Positions 1 through 9,178 of a DNA stretch of 64,000 nucleotides are shown here, piece after piece; position 1 is the first letter of the stretch, and each line of letters begins with the position of its first letter. The notes beneath the pieces were generated by a model that worked only from the letters and a program-made list of their open reading frames with translations, was not told the DNA's origin and did no database searches. The position numbers were made by a program, and so were the translations under genes. Source of the DNA: Devosia sp. (GTDB lineage Bacteria; Pseudomonadota; Alphaproteobacteria; Rhizobiales; Devosiaceae); NCBI RefSeq assembly GCF_028290435.1, contig NZ_JAQGJV010000027.1:55218-119217 (forward strand), read 5' to 3'.

Positions 1-185
1 ACTATTACGAACAGCTGATCATGAACGAGGAGCAGATCAAGGGCCTCGACAAGCTCGGTCCACTCTCGATCGTGGGTGGCAATCTCACTGTCACCGACGA
101 GCCTGGCCTTGGCTACCACTATGACTGGGACGCGCTCGACAAGGCGGCCCTGACCAAGATCGAGGTCACCGAAAGGCTGGCTTGA
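1..185 (+). CDS. C-terminal end of an enolase-superfamily (mandelate racemase/muconate lactonizing type) dehydratase, truncated by the window start
   Basis: Only the last 60 codons are present, reading from base 3 to the TGA at 183-185. The tail motif TDEPGLGYHYDWDAL resembles the closing segment of sugar-acid dehydratases of the mandelate racemase/muconate lactonizing family, where a proline-glycine loop followed by aromatic residues closes the C-terminal lobe. Members dehydrate aldonic or uronic acids in the cytoplasm. The catalytic lysine, metal ligands and capping domain lie outside the window, so the substrate cannot be read. The gene lies 59 bases upstream of a sugar ABC transporter on the same strand, which fits a shared catabolic operon. 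The family call rests on a short tail, so confidence is moderate. Confidence 0.55.
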   Translation, partial: YYEQLIMNEEQIKGLDKLGPLSIVGGNLTVTDEPGLGYHYDWDALDKAALTKIEVTERLA

Positions 186-244
186 CCCCAAGAGCAAAAA
201 AGCAAGCAATGCATCACTGAAACCAACAAATGGAGGAGTTATCA

Positions 245-1495
245 ATGACGGGTTTCGATAGACGTTCAGTCCTGAAGATGGGCGGAGGGGCGCTGGCCGC
301 CTCGGCCTTGCTGCCGGCGCATGCGTTCGGCCAATCGACCGCGATCAATTACTGGCACACATTCACCAGCCAATCCGAATTTGCCGGGCTCGACGAGGTG
401 ATGAAGCTGTTCGCTGCGGCGCATCCCGAAATTACCGTCACGCAGGAGAATATCCCCAATCCCGAATTCATGGCCAAGGTCACCGCGGCTGTGGTCTCGG
501 GCAGCCGTCCGGACACGACCATGGTGGCGTCCGAACGTGTGGCCGATCTTGTTGCCATGGCCGGGCTCACCGACCTGACCGACCGCATCGCCAGTTGGGA
601 CCGGCGGGCCGATTTTGACGATGCCCGCTTCAAGTCGATTACCGTGGACGGCAAGGTCTATGGCGTTCCCGCCTTCACCTTTGTGGACTGGATGTATTAC
701 CGCAAGGATTGGTTCGACGAGGCGGGCCTGGCGCCACCCACCACCTTTGCGGAATTCCGCGACGCGGCCATCAAGCTGACCGACCCCGCCAAGGGGCGTT
801 ACGGTTTCGGCATGCGCGCCGGTGCTGGCGGGCAGGCCTATGTGATCAACGTCATGGAAGGGTTCGGCGCCAAGCTGGTGCAGGACGATGGCACGATTGG
901 CCTCGACCGGGATAAGGCCATCGAAGCCGTGGACTGGTGGGCGGGCCTGTTGACCCGCGACGGGGCGGTGCCGCCCAGCGCGCCCAATGACGGGTTTCGG
1001 CAAATCATGGAAGCGTTCCAGACGGGCCAGACGGCCATGGTGTGGCACCACACCGGCTCGTTCCAGGACAATGCCAAGCTGCTCAAGCCGGGCGTTGAGT
1101 TCGCCACGGCGGTCATCCCTGCCGGCCCGGTGAATAAGATATCGCGCCTCGGCTACGCCTATAACACCGTGACCAACCCCGACACAATCGATGCCGGTTG
1201 GGAGTGGCTCAAGTTCTGGGGCGAGCCGGATGCCGCAATCGCCTTCCTCGAAAAGACCGGCTACTTCCCCGCCTCGACCGCGGCGGCCAAGGACGAGCGC
1301 ATTTCGGGCAACCCGCTCTACAAGCCGGCCGCCGATACGCTGGCCTTCGGCATTCCGGCGCCGAGTTTTCCCGGTTCTGCGGGTTGGGCCGAGGGGGTCG
1401 TGCTGCCTGCCTTCCAACGCGTACTGATCAAGGAAGCGACCCCCGAACAGGCGGTCGATGAGATGATTGACGGCCTTGCGCAGGCCATTGGCTAA
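245..1495 (+). CDS. Sugar ABC transporter extracellular solute-binding protein, Tat-type signal
   Basis: A 416-residue protein of family 1 solute-binding type (MalE/UgpB-like), which captures a sugar in the periplasm for the two permeases that follow. The N-terminus has FDRRSVLK, a good twin-arginine match, then a hydrophobic stretch to about residue 26 (LLPAHAFGQ), so export folded by Tat is likely. I chose ATG at 245 because GGAGG at 231-235 sits 9 bases upstream; the in-frame ATG at 230 would place that Shine-Dalgarno inside the gene. The body has typical motifs (NYWHTFTSQSEF near the mature N-terminus, GYAYNT, and W-rich segments near the end). A strong hairpin follows directly (1505-1528). 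Substrate unknown. Confidence 0.9.
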   Translation: MTGFDRRSVLKMGGGALAASALLPAHAFGQSTAINYWHTFTSQSEFAGLDEVMKLFAAAHPEITVTQENIPNPEFMAKVTAAVVSGSRPDTTMVASERVADLVAMAGLTDLTDRIASWDRRADFDDARFKSITVDGKVYGVPAFTFVDWMYYRKDWFDEAGLAPPTTFAEFRDAAIKLTDPAKGRYGFGMRAGAGGQAYVINVMEGFGAKLVQDDGTIGLDRDKAIEAVDWWAGLLTRDGAVPPSAPNDGFRQIMEAFQTGQTAMVWHHTGSFQDNAKLLKPGVEFATAVIPAGPVNKISRLGYAYNTVTNPDTIDAGWEWLKFWGEPDAAIAFLEKTGYFPASTAAAKDERISGNPLYKPAADTLAFGIPAPSFPGSAGWAEGVVLPAFQRVLIKEATPEQAVDEMIDGLAQAIG

Positions 1496-1504
1496 ATCAT
1501 GCCT

Positions 1505-1528
1505 AGGCGGCCGGGGACCCGGCCGCCT
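1505..1528 (+). promoter_or_regulatory. Intercistronic stem-loop after the binding-protein gene
   Basis: The arms at 1505-1514 and 1519-1528 are perfectly complementary (AGGCGGCCGG pairs with CCGGCCGCCT), leaving a 4-base loop. It starts 10 bases after the stop of the solute-binding protein and ends 28 bases before the permease start. No T-run follows. In ABC operons such hairpins commonly protect the 3' end of the binding-protein message and lower permease expression; that role is inferred here. Confidence 0.7.
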
Positions 1529-1555
1529 CCCCTTTCCGAACACAAGCGAGGCCAG

Positions 1556-2515
1556 ATGATCTCGACTACAGGCCCTGCCTATTCGCCGCCTCGGCGGTCG
1601 GCATTTGATCGCTACAATCCATTGCGCTGGATCGGCGAACTCAGCGAGACGCGGTACTGGATGTACCTGCTGCTGCTGCCGAGCGCGCTGCTGATCTGCG
1701 CCGTGGTAATTTACCCCACGCTTTACGGCATGCAGATGAGCTTCCACGAGATGCGGCTCAATCGTCCGGGCCTCGGCAATGGCTGGGTCGGGCTGAAGCA
1801 CTATCAGCGCATGGTGACCGATCCGATCTTCTGGGTCTCGCTGCGCAATACGGCGGTGTGGGTGACGTCGGCCATTGCGCTCGAATTTGTGGTCGGGCTT
1901 GTCGCCGCGCTGGCGCTGAACCGCAACCTGCCCGGCAGCAAGATCTTGGCCGTGCTGATCCTGCTCCCCTATTTCCTGCCCAACGTGGTAGCAGGACATA
2001 TGTGGGCGCTAATGCTCGACCCCCGACTGGGCGTGATCAACGACCTGCTGGTCAAAGTCGGCCTGTTGCAAGGCTACAAGGCCTGGTTCGCCGATCCCAC
2101 CACCGCCATGGCCGCGGCGATCGTGGTCGAGGCCTGGCACAGTTTTCCGTTTTTCACGCTGCTGCTGCTGGCGGGGCTCAAGGGCATCCCAACGGACCTC
2201 TACAAGGCCGCCGATATCGACGGCGCAGGCGCGTTCTCGCAGCTCCGGCTGATTACGCTGCCGATGCTGAAAACCATCATTGCCGCAGCAGTCATCCTGC
2301 GGGTCATCGGGCTCGTCAACTCACCCGATCTCCTGCTGATCCTGACCAGCGGCGGCCCCGGCCGCTCGACGCAGGTGCTGTCGCTCTATGCGTTCCAGAC
2401 CGCCTACAAGGATTTCAATTTCGGCTATGCGGGCGCGCTGTCGGTGGTGATGTTCGTGCTGCTGATGGTGTTTGCCTGGGCCTATGTGCGGCTCTCCAAA
2501 GTGAACGAGGACTGA
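1556..2515 (+). CDS. Sugar ABC transporter permease (MalF/UgpA type)
   Basis: A 319-residue inner-membrane permease with about six hydrophobic segments (first MYLLLLPSALLICAVVIYP) and the cytoplasmic EAA-type loop AADIDGAGAFSQLRLITLP that docks on the ATPase. I chose ATG 1556, preceded by GCGAGG at 1546-1551; an in-frame ATG at 1499 would start inside the intercistronic hairpin region and add 19 low-complexity residues. It pairs with the next gene, 3 bases downstream, as the heterodimeric channel of a CUT1-type sugar importer. The usual family length is about 290-320 residues. Confidence 0.92.
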   Translation: MISTTGPAYSPPRRSAFDRYNPLRWIGELSETRYWMYLLLLPSALLICAVVIYPTLYGMQMSFHEMRLNRPGLGNGWVGLKHYQRMVTDPIFWVSLRNTAVWVTSAIALEFVVGLVAALALNRNLPGSKILAVLILLPYFLPNVVAGHMWALMLDPRLGVINDLLVKVGLLQGYKAWFADPTTAMAAAIVVEAWHSFPFFTLLLLAGLKGIPTDLYKAADIDGAGAFSQLRLITLPMLKTIIAAAVILRVIGLVNSPDLLLILTSGGPGRSTQVLSLYAFQTAYKDFNFGYAGALSVVMFVLLMVFAWAYVRLSKVNED

Positions 2516-2518
2516 CCC

Positions 2519-3364
2519 ATGGCCTCTACCCGCTCACGCTCCAAACTGGTCTGGGACATCATCAGCTATATCGTGCTGATCGGCCTGGCCTTCATCTGCA
2601 TCGCGCCGATCCTCTGGACCTTCCTGACCTCGCTGAAGGTCGAGAGCGACATCGTCACCCGCACGATGCACTACATCCCGCCGAGCATTACGTTCGACAA
2701 CTATGTGAAGCTGTGGAACCAGTCGAGCTATCCGACGCTGGTGATCAACAGCCTGATCGTCACGTCAACGACCGTACTGATCTGCCTGCTCACCGGCACC
2801 GTCGCCGCCTACGCGTTCTCCCGCTTCCAGTTCAAGGGTCGCACGCAATTGATGCTGGGCTATCTCGTGGTGCGCATGTTCCCGGCCGTGCTGATGATCA
2901 TCCCGCTGTTCATCGTCATGCGGCAGGTGGGCTTGCTCGACAGCACCTTCGGACTGGCCGTGGCCTATACCAGCTTCCTGTTGCCGTTGTTCGTATGGAT
3001 GCTGAAAGGCTTTTTCGACGCGGCGCCCAAGGAGCTCGAAAGCGCGGCACGCATCGACGGCACCACACGGCTGGGCGCCATGTTCATGGTGGTCATTCCA
3101 ATCGCCCGCAACGGCCTTTTGGCCACCTGCGTCTTCGTCGCCATCGCGGCGTGGAACGAATATCTGTTCGCCCTGATGCTGACCACCAGCACCGGTTCGC
3201 GCACCTGGCCGGTCGGGCTGCAATTGATGGTCGGCGAATTCCAGCTTCCCTGGGGCATGCTCGCCGCCGGCGGCATGATTTCCATTCTTCCCGTCATCGT
3301 CCTGTTTGCCCTGGTGCAGCGGGCGATGGTGGCCGGCCTCACCGCCGGCGCAGTCAAAGGCTAG
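2519..3364 (+). CDS. Sugar ABC transporter permease (MalG/UgpE type)
   Basis: A 281-residue second permease with six predicted membrane segments, starting with ISYIVLIGLAFICIAPILW, and the EAA loop motif ESAARIDGTTRLGAMFMVVI near residues 175-195. The start is 3 bases after the upstream stop and the stop is 4 bases before the ATPase start, so translation is probably coupled. Together with the preceding permease it would form the translocation pore for the captured sugar. Confidence 0.92.
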   Translation: MASTRSRSKLVWDIISYIVLIGLAFICIAPILWTFLTSLKVESDIVTRTMHYIPPSITFDNYVKLWNQSSYPTLVINSLIVTSTTVLICLLTGTVAAYAFSRFQFKGRTQLMLGYLVVRMFPAVLMIIPLFIVMRQVGLLDSTFGLAVAYTSFLLPLFVWMLKGFFDAAPKELESAARIDGTTRLGAMFMVVIPIARNGLLATCVFVAIAAWNEYLFALMLTTSTGSRTWPVGLQLMVGEFQLPWGMLAAGGMISILPVIVLFALVQRAMVAGLTAGAVKG

Positions 3365-3368
3365 ACCC

Positions 3369-4445
3369 ATGGCAACACTCTCCATCAACTCCGTCCGTAA
3401 AAGCTTCGGCACTGTCGAGGTGCTCAGCAATATCGATATCGACGTCGAAGACGGCGGGTTCCTCGTGTTGCTGGGGCCTTCGGGCTGCGGCAAGTCCACT
3501 CTGCTGGCGATCATTGCCGGCCTCGAAACCAGTTCGGGCGGCGACATTCTGATCGGCGACCGCAATGTCAACGACGTGCATCCCAAGGACCGCAACATCG
3601 CCATGGTGTTCCAGTCCTACGCGCTCTATCCGACCATGCCGGTACGCCGGAATATCGGCTTCGGGCTCGAGATGCGCAAAGTCGACGCCAAGGACCGTGA
3701 CGCGGCGGTCAACCGTGCGGCCGAGCTGCTGCAGATCGAACACCTACTCGACCGCAAGCCGGGCCAGCTGTCCGGCGGGCAACGCCAGCGTGTGGCCATG
3801 GGTCGCGCGATCGTGCGCAATCCGGACCTGTTCCTGTTCGACGAGCCGCTCAGCAATCTCGATGCCAAGCTGCGCGTCGAGATGCGCACCGAGATCAAGC
3901 GGCTGCATGAGCGACTGGGCACCACCACGGTCTATGTCACCCACGACCAAGTCGAGGCGCTAACGCTCGGCACCAAGGTTGCGGTGATGAAAGACGGCGT
4001 AATCCAGCAATTGGCCGATCCCGAGACCATCTATGAGCGCCCCGCCAACATGTTCGTCGCCAGCTTCATCGGCTCGCCAACGATGAACTTCCTCAAGGGC
4101 ACGTTGGAGTCGCCGGGTGGCAGCCTCCAACTGCGCTATGACGGCGGGACGCTGGCGCTACCGGACCTGACGCAGGATGTTGCGGGTTTCGTGGGACGCA
4201 CGGTGGTGGCCGGCATCCGGCCGGAGACCCTGCATGCAGGACCGGGGGCCGCGACCCTGACCGGCGCCGTCGACATCATCGAGCCGACCGGCCCCGACAC
4301 CATGGTGATCGTCAATGTGGGTGGGCAATTGATCACCGCCCGGCTCGGTCCGAAGGCTCGCCCCGTGTCAGGCCAACCGCTGACCCTTGCGGTGGATAGC
4401 GCCGCCATCAACCTTTTCGATCCCGATACCGGCAACCGGATTTGA
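3369..4445 (+). CDS. Sugar ABC transporter ATP-binding protein (UgpC/MalK type)
   Basis: A 358-residue ATPase that energises import by the preceding permeases. Walker A GPSGCGKST is at residues 36-44, the signature LSGGQRQRV near 134, and Walker B FLFDEPLSNLD follows. After residue 235 there is a TOBE-type C-terminal domain, as in MalK/UgpC, which usually handles regulation. ATG 3369 was chosen because a conserved MATLSINSVRKSFG start follows it; a longer reading would run 63 bases back into the upstream permease gene. Length is normal for the family (350-370). Confidence 0.93.
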   Translation: MATLSINSVRKSFGTVEVLSNIDIDVEDGGFLVLLGPSGCGKSTLLAIIAGLETSSGGDILIGDRNVNDVHPKDRNIAMVFQSYALYPTMPVRRNIGFGLEMRKVDAKDRDAAVNRAAELLQIEHLLDRKPGQLSGGQRQRVAMGRAIVRNPDLFLFDEPLSNLDAKLRVEMRTEIKRLHERLGTTTVYVTHDQVEALTLGTKVAVMKDGVIQQLADPETIYERPANMFVASFIGSPTMNFLKGTLESPGGSLQLRYDGGTLALPDLTQDVAGFVGRTVVAGIRPETLHAGPGAATLTGAVDIIEPTGPDTMVIVNVGGQLITARLGPKARPVSGQPLTLAVDSAAINLFDPDTGNRI

Positions 4446-4474
4446 TCTGCGCACGCCATCCATGAGCAAGCACC

Positions 4475-6367
4475 ATGACTGACCTTTCCAAGCTGACCCA
4501 AATCGTCGCCACGCGCATCGCCACCATTCCGAAATGGGCGCTGCTGCAACGGCAGATTTTCAGCGTCCTCGACCGGGCCGCGATCGAGTTTGCCGATCGC
4601 TATACGCGCGCCGACGGAACGCTGATCTGGCGCGACCGGTGGCCGGGCATGGACGGTTCGGACGATCCCTATGAGGGGTTCATGAACATGCCCCTGTTCT
4701 ACGCGCTGGGCGGCAGCGAAGAAGTTTATCTACGCTCGCGCACCATCTGGGATGGCATCACCTGGCAGTGGACCGAATATGGCCAGGTCCACCGCGAATA
4801 CGACGCCTACTACGACTGGATGCACCACGGCGAGAGCAATCTGTTCTTCTACTTCTTCGGCTTGGCCGACCCGAGCGTGCCCAAGGACCGGCAACGCGCG
4901 CGCCGCTTTGCGGGCTTCTACAATGGCGAGGACAAGGAAGCGCTCAATTACGATGTGGATAAGCGCCTCATCCGCTCGCCGATCAGCGGTAGCAAGGGGC
5001 CGCGCTTCGAGCAGACGGGCGAGGACTGGTCGACCCATCGCGAAATCCTCGACAATTATCTGCCGCCGTTCGAGGATATCCCCGGCATCGATCGCTACGC
5101 CACCGAGACTCCGTGGTCGAACGACGCCACCTATGCGGACATCCTGGAGCGCATCAATAGCCGGCAATCGCGCGGGGACGTGCCGCTTAATCTCGGCGCC
5201 ACATCGCTGATGACCCACGCCTTCGCCTATACGGGCGACGAAAAATACCGAAGCTGGGTCATCGATTATCTCGGCGCCTGGACCGAGCGTACGGCGCGCA
5301 ATGGCGGTATTACGCCCGACAATATCGGGCTGTCCGGCGAAATTGGCGAATACAATGATGGCAAATGGTGGGGCGGCTATTACGGCTGGCGCTGGCCGCA
5401 CGGCTCGTTCTCGCTGCTGGAGCCCATGTGCATCGCCGGCGTCAACGCAGCGCTGCTCACCGGCGATATGAGCCACCTCGACCTGCCCCGCTCGCAACTC
5501 GACATGCTGTGGGACCTGCGGCGCGAGGAAAACGGCATCCAAGTGGTGCCGAACCGGCACTACGACGCTGGCTGGCGCGACTTCCGCCCGATGCATCCGA
5601 TGTACGGCACCTATCTGTGGAACGTCTCGATGGCCGAAGAAGATGCCGAGCGGGCCGAACGCGGCTGGGCCGGTCATCTCTTCGACGACGTCAATCCGGC
5701 CTATCATGGTTACGGCGCTTCCAATGGCGGCCATATGGGCTTCAACGGCAATACAGCGCAGTGGTTCAAATTCATCCGCGGCGGCAATCCTGACTATCCC
5801 GAGGCCCTGCTCGAAGCCAACCTGACGACCATTTCAAATCAGATCGCCGCGTTCCGCGCGCCCGAGAACGATCCCGAAACCATGGATCACTTCCGCGAAT
5901 CCATGACCATCCACATGTGGCAGCAGCTGACCCCCATGGTGCTCGAAGGCCTAGCGCAGCTCACGCTAGGCGGACCCATGCACGTCTACCACGGCGGGTT
6001 GCAACTGGCGCGTTTGCGCTACTTCGACGCCGACGCGCAACGTCCCGGCCTCCCGCCGGGCGTAGCCGCATTGGTGGATAGATTGGCCGACACGAGCGCC
6101 GCGCTGACCCTGGTCAACACCGATGCCCTCGCGGCGCGGCGTGTCATTATCCAGGCCGGCGTCTTCGGCGAGCATGTATTCGATGGCGGCTCGCTCGATG
6201 GCGAGCGCTTCGATGCCGCCGGCCGCTGGCTCCTCGTCACCCTGCCCCCCGGCGCGACAGCGCAACTGGAGCTTGGCATGCGCCGCTTCGCCAACGCCCC
6301 CAACTATGACACCCCATGGCAAAGCGCCGCCTCGGGCCCCGCGCCACTCGTTGGGCGAGAAGTTTAG
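4475..6367 (+). CDS. Uncharacterised 630-residue cytoplasmic protein of a sugar operon (possible alpha/alpha-barrel carbohydrate-active enzyme)
   Basis: I do not recognise this protein. It has no signal peptide or membrane segment. It is rich in Trp, Tyr and His in repeated segments such as YYDWMHHGESNLFFYFFGL, GKWWGGYYGWRWPHGSFSL and GYGASNGGHMGFNGNTAQW, typical of an alpha/alpha toroid with an aromatic active-site cleft. The last 110 residues look like a small beta domain. It starts 29 bases after the transporter ATPase on the same strand and is the last gene of that operon, so a role in cleaving or opening the imported sugar is reasonable. Alternatives are a lyase, hydrolase or epimerase of an (alpha/alpha)6 fold. 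No catalytic residue is claimed. Confidence 0.6.
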   Translation: MTDLSKLTQIVATRIATIPKWALLQRQIFSVLDRAAIEFADRYTRADGTLIWRDRWPGMDGSDDPYEGFMNMPLFYALGGSEEVYLRSRTIWDGITWQWTEYGQVHREYDAYYDWMHHGESNLFFYFFGLADPSVPKDRQRARRFAGFYNGEDKEALNYDVDKRLIRSPISGSKGPRFEQTGEDWSTHREILDNYLPPFEDIPGIDRYATETPWSNDATYADILERINSRQSRGDVPLNLGATSLMTHAFAYTGDEKYRSWVIDYLGAWTERTARNGGITPDNIGLSGEIGEYNDGKWWGGYYGWRWPHGSFSLLEPMCIAGVNAALLTGDMSHLDLPRSQLDMLWDLRREENGIQVVPNRHYDAGWRDFRPMHPMYGTYLWNVSMAEEDAERAERGWAGHLFDDVNPAYHGYGASNGGHMGFNGNTAQWFKFIRGGNPDYPEALLEANLTTISNQIAAFRAPENDPETMDHFRESMTIHMWQQLTPMVLEGLAQLTLGGPMHVYHGGLQLARLRYFDADAQRPGLPPGVAALVDRLADTSAALTLVNTDALAARRVIIQAGVFGEHVFDGGSLDGERFDAAGRWLLVTLPPGATAQLELGMRRFANAPNYDTPWQSAASGPAPLVGREV

Positions 6368-6415
6368 ATCCGAGGAGGAGGATGCCTCCGTGACGTGACA
6401 ACCGGCCCGGTAGGG

Positions 6416-6446
6416 AATTGCCCTTAGAAGAGCTGCAAGGGCAATT
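6416..6446. terminator. Inverted repeat between convergent genes
   Basis: AATTGCCCTT at 6416-6425 is perfectly repeated inverted as AAGGGCAATT at 6437-6446, with an 11-base loop. It lies between the convergent ends of the sugar operon and the GMC oxidoreductase gene, and includes the stop codon of the latter (6424-6426). There is no T-tract, so intrinsic termination is possible but not certain. Confidence 0.4.
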
Positions 6447-8019
6447 GCTGGTAGGAGTCCGCCAACCATAGCGCCAGCTTCATGATGGTGAAGGTGGGGT
6501 TGGCGCTGCCAGCGGTGGGAAACACCGCGGCGCTGGCCACTGCCACATTGGGCAAAGCATGGCAGCGCAGGTCGGGGCCAACCACCGACGTTGCAGGATT
6601 GGTCCCCATACGGGCCGAACCCGAAGGATGGGCGCAGGCCTCCGCCTTGTCGGTGATATGGCCGTAGGGATTGGTTACCGATGGATCCCACACCAGCGGA
6701 CACAGGTTGTCGAAGCCGGAGCGCTGCCAATAATGCTTCAGGTGCTGCGCGGTGGCGCGAAAGGTCCGCTCGTCGGCGGCGCGGGGCCTCCAGTCAAACC
6801 GGGCCTTGGGCATGCCAAGGCGATCCTTTTTGTCCGAAAGGGTGATGCGGTTTTGCGCATGGGGAAGTTGCTCGATCGACGTCATCAGCCGAAAGGCTAT
6901 GCCTGGGGGCACATAGAGCTGCTTGTGCCACAGCCGCCAGAAGGCGCCTTTGGCTACCAGCTTAAAGTCCCTCATGGCCAAGCCGACCTGCCTGATCTCG
7001 ACTTTTCGCTGTTGCAGCCCGTGGGCAATGCTCTTGATTGCCGCGAGGCCACTATTGGCCAGGTCCATCGAAACGTAGACGAACGCACTGGAAACGGCCT
7101 CGGTTTCCTGGGCGTCGTGCGACAGCTCCAGATGCAGGTCCCGCCGCGTCCCCTTGACGAAGCGATAGCTCAGCAGATGATTGGTGAGCGCCGAGCGGTG
7201 ACGATCGACCTGCGCCACTTCGGCCTTGAGGTGGTCCTGGAAGTAGCGCCCCAGCGCATCGGTGCCCGCAAAGGCATGCCGGTCGCTGGCTTCGTCGAGC
7301 AAGAGCAGCAGGCGCGTGGATTCTATGGTCCCCGCCGCAATGACAAACTGATCCGCCGTCACCTCGATGCGACGCTCCGACAGGCTCTGCGCCTTGAGCG
7401 CCAGCAGCCGGCCAGCCTCCCGGTCGAGACCGAAACCCCCAACCGTCGCGTTGAGCCACACGGTAACATACGGGCTCGACCTGAGTTCATCCCCCAGCAT
7501 GGTGACGATATTGCAGCGCTTGAAGGTCGGGCACTTCGCCCAGCGAGCCTTGAAGTCTTCCTCGTCGGCCCGCAGCAGTCCCGACAGGCCTGGGGTGACT
7601 GAATCGATCTCGTCGAAGGAGTCGTGCCCCACTGAAAAGAGCGTCTCCAGTTCCGGCTCATAGCCATCCAGCACGTCTGGGTTGATGGGCCATTCATGCT
7701 GGGCGATATGGTGGCGATCGCCGCTATCGGCCGGGCTGATCGGGATCATTCGGCCGCCCCAGCGCGAGGACGAGCCGCCCAACCCGCGATAGCGTCCGGT
7801 CAACGCCCGCGAGTAGCGCCGGGCCGGGTCGTCAATTTCATTGAGGGCATGAATTTGCGGATCGAACCGCAGGCTGCCGCTCTCGAGCACGACGACCTTG
7901 CGCTTGCGCCGGGCTAACCTGGTGGCCAGCAGCAATCCCGCTATGCCCGCCCCAACCACGCAAAACGAGGCCGTTTCCCCCAGGTCAGGGCCAGCTACCG
8001 ACAAATCCAGAATGGCCAT
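6424..8019 (-). CDS. GMC-family FAD-dependent oxidoreductase
   Basis: A 531-residue flavoprotein of the glucose-methanol-choline oxidoreductase family. The N-terminal dinucleotide-binding motif VVGAGIAGLLLATRLARR is followed by an acidic strand end (VVVLES). The C-terminal motifs AHPSGSARMG and GSANPTFTI carry the conserved active-site His and Asn region. These enzymes oxidise alcohol groups of sugars, sterols or choline. ATG 8019 was chosen because GGGGGAA lies 5 bases upstream; an in-frame ATG at 8031 has no ribosome site. It is divergent from a glycosyltransferase gene and near the polysaccharide cluster, so the substrate may be a sugar or polyol, but this is inference. No signal peptide is seen. 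Confidence 0.85.
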   Translation of the reverse strand: MAILDLSVAGPDLGETASFCVVGAGIAGLLLATRLARRKRKVVVLESGSLRFDPQIHALNEIDDPARRYSRALTGRYRGLGGSSSRWGGRMIPISPADSGDRHHIAQHEWPINPDVLDGYEPELETLFSVGHDSFDEIDSVTPGLSGLLRADEEDFKARWAKCPTFKRCNIVTMLGDELRSSPYVTVWLNATVGGFGLDREAGRLLALKAQSLSERRIEVTADQFVIAAGTIESTRLLLLLDEASDRHAFAGTDALGRYFQDHLKAEVAQVDRHRSALTNHLLSYRFVKGTRRDLHLELSHDAQETEAVSSAFVYVSMDLANSGLAAIKSIAHGLQQRKVEIRQVGLAMRDFKLVAKGAFWRLWHKQLYVPPGIAFRLMTSIEQLPHAQNRITLSDKKDRLGMPKARFDWRPRAADERTFRATAQHLKHYWQRSGFDNLCPLVWDPSVTNPYGHITDKAEACAHPSGSARMGTNPATSVVGPDLRCHALPNVAVASAAVFPTAGSANPTFTIMKLALWLADSYQQLPLQLF

Positions 8020-8238
8020 CAGTTCCCCCATGGCACGCTACGCGCAGACCCTAGGCCGACATCACGGCGAGGTGTTCTGCACATTATGGGACGGTGGCAG
8101 CATCAATTCGAGCTATCGCCCAGCCATGATGGGGTTATTGCCGCCCACGGCCCACCGCCACACTCTGACAGGCGAAAACAGCACCAATGCAACGGCGCGT
8201 GACCTCGTCCGGCCGCCGATTGCGGGAGAATTGGACCT

Positions 8239-9162
8239 ATGGTTCGGCCGCCCAGAGTTAGCGTCATCATCCCGCACCTGAACGAGCCCGACGATTTGCG
8301 GAAATGCCTGCAATCGCTCGATGCGCAGCGGACCCCGGACCTACCCTTCGAGATCATTGTGGTCGATAACGGTTCGCGCACCATGCCCGACTTTGCGGCG
8401 ACATTCGTTCCTGGCGTGCGGCTGCTGCGCGAAACCACCCCCGGACCGGGCCCCGCGCGCAATCTGGGCGCGGCGATGGCCGCGGCACCAATCCTGGCCT
8501 TCATCGATGCGGATTGCGTCGCGGCCAAGGGCTGGCTGGCGGCAATCGTGCGCGGCTTCGACGAGCGTCCCGAGGTCGACTTCGCCGGCGGCGATATTCG
8601 CATCCGGCCCGCCGCGGTGGACCAGCTGACCGCAGTCGAGGCCTATGAGAACATCTACAGCTACCGCACGCGGCTTTACGTCGAGCAACTTGGATTTGCC
8701 GCCACCGGCAACATGGCGGTCCGCACCGATGTCTTCCGTTCCGTGGGTCCGTTTGGCGGCATCGGCACCATGGAGGATACCGAATGGGGCCAGCGCGCCA
8801 CGTCCATGGGCTACCTCATCACCTACTTGAAGGATGCTCGGGTCTATACGCCCTCATGCACGTCCTTCGCCGAGCTGGCGCGGCGCTGGGATCGTCACGT
8901 CGCTCATGAATTCCGCGAAATCGGCGACGCGAAGTGGGGAAAGCTGCGCTGGCTGGCCAAGAGCGCCGTCATGGCGGCGTCGCCCCCGCTTGAACTGCTG
9001 CGCATCTGCAAGTCGGACCGCGTCACCAGCTGGCGCGAGCGCTGGCTGGCGCTGCGCTGCGTCACCCGCGTCCGTCTCTACCGTGCGCGCCGGATGGTGG
9101 GACTGGTCTGGCACGACAACGCCGCCGGCATGGTGGACATGTGGAACCGGGAAAACCGCTGA
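8239..9162 (+). CDS. Glycosyltransferase family 2
   Basis: A 307-residue GT-A fold enzyme. SVIIPHLNEPDDLRKCL opens the nucleotide-sugar binding fold, IIVVDNGS follows, and FIDADC at residues 89-93 gives the metal-binding DxD (D90, D92). MEDTEWGQR is the usual ED acceptor-side motif. No membrane segment is evident, so it would act at the cytoplasmic face. GGGAGA at 8223-8228 supports ATG 8239. It is followed by a toroid-type protein on the same strand and is divergent from the GMC oxidoreductase. Donor and acceptor unknown. Confidence 0.88.
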   Translation: MVRPPRVSVIIPHLNEPDDLRKCLQSLDAQRTPDLPFEIIVVDNGSRTMPDFAATFVPGVRLLRETTPGPGPARNLGAAMAAAPILAFIDADCVAAKGWLAAIVRGFDERPEVDFAGGDIRIRPAAVDQLTAVEAYENIYSYRTRLYVEQLGFAATGNMAVRTDVFRSVGPFGGIGTMEDTEWGQRATSMGYLITYLKDARVYTPSCTSFAELARRWDRHVAHEFREIGDAKWGKLRWLAKSAVMAASPPLELLRICKSDRVTSWRERWLALRCVTRVRLYRARRMVGLVWHDNAAGMVDMWNRENR

Positions 9163-9178
9163 ACCGCGGCCGCTGCAT

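Noticed and set aside
266..1999. Long open frame on the minus strand (577 codons) across the binding-protein and permease genes
   Set aside because: Composition is rich in Arg, His and Gly with no domain pattern; it is the antisense shadow of GC-rich coding DNA.
1858..3552. 564-codon plus-strand frame overlapping two permease genes and the ATPase
   Set aside because: It has Arg/Pro/His-rich shadow composition, while the other frame encodes complete permeases with correct motifs and ribosome sites.
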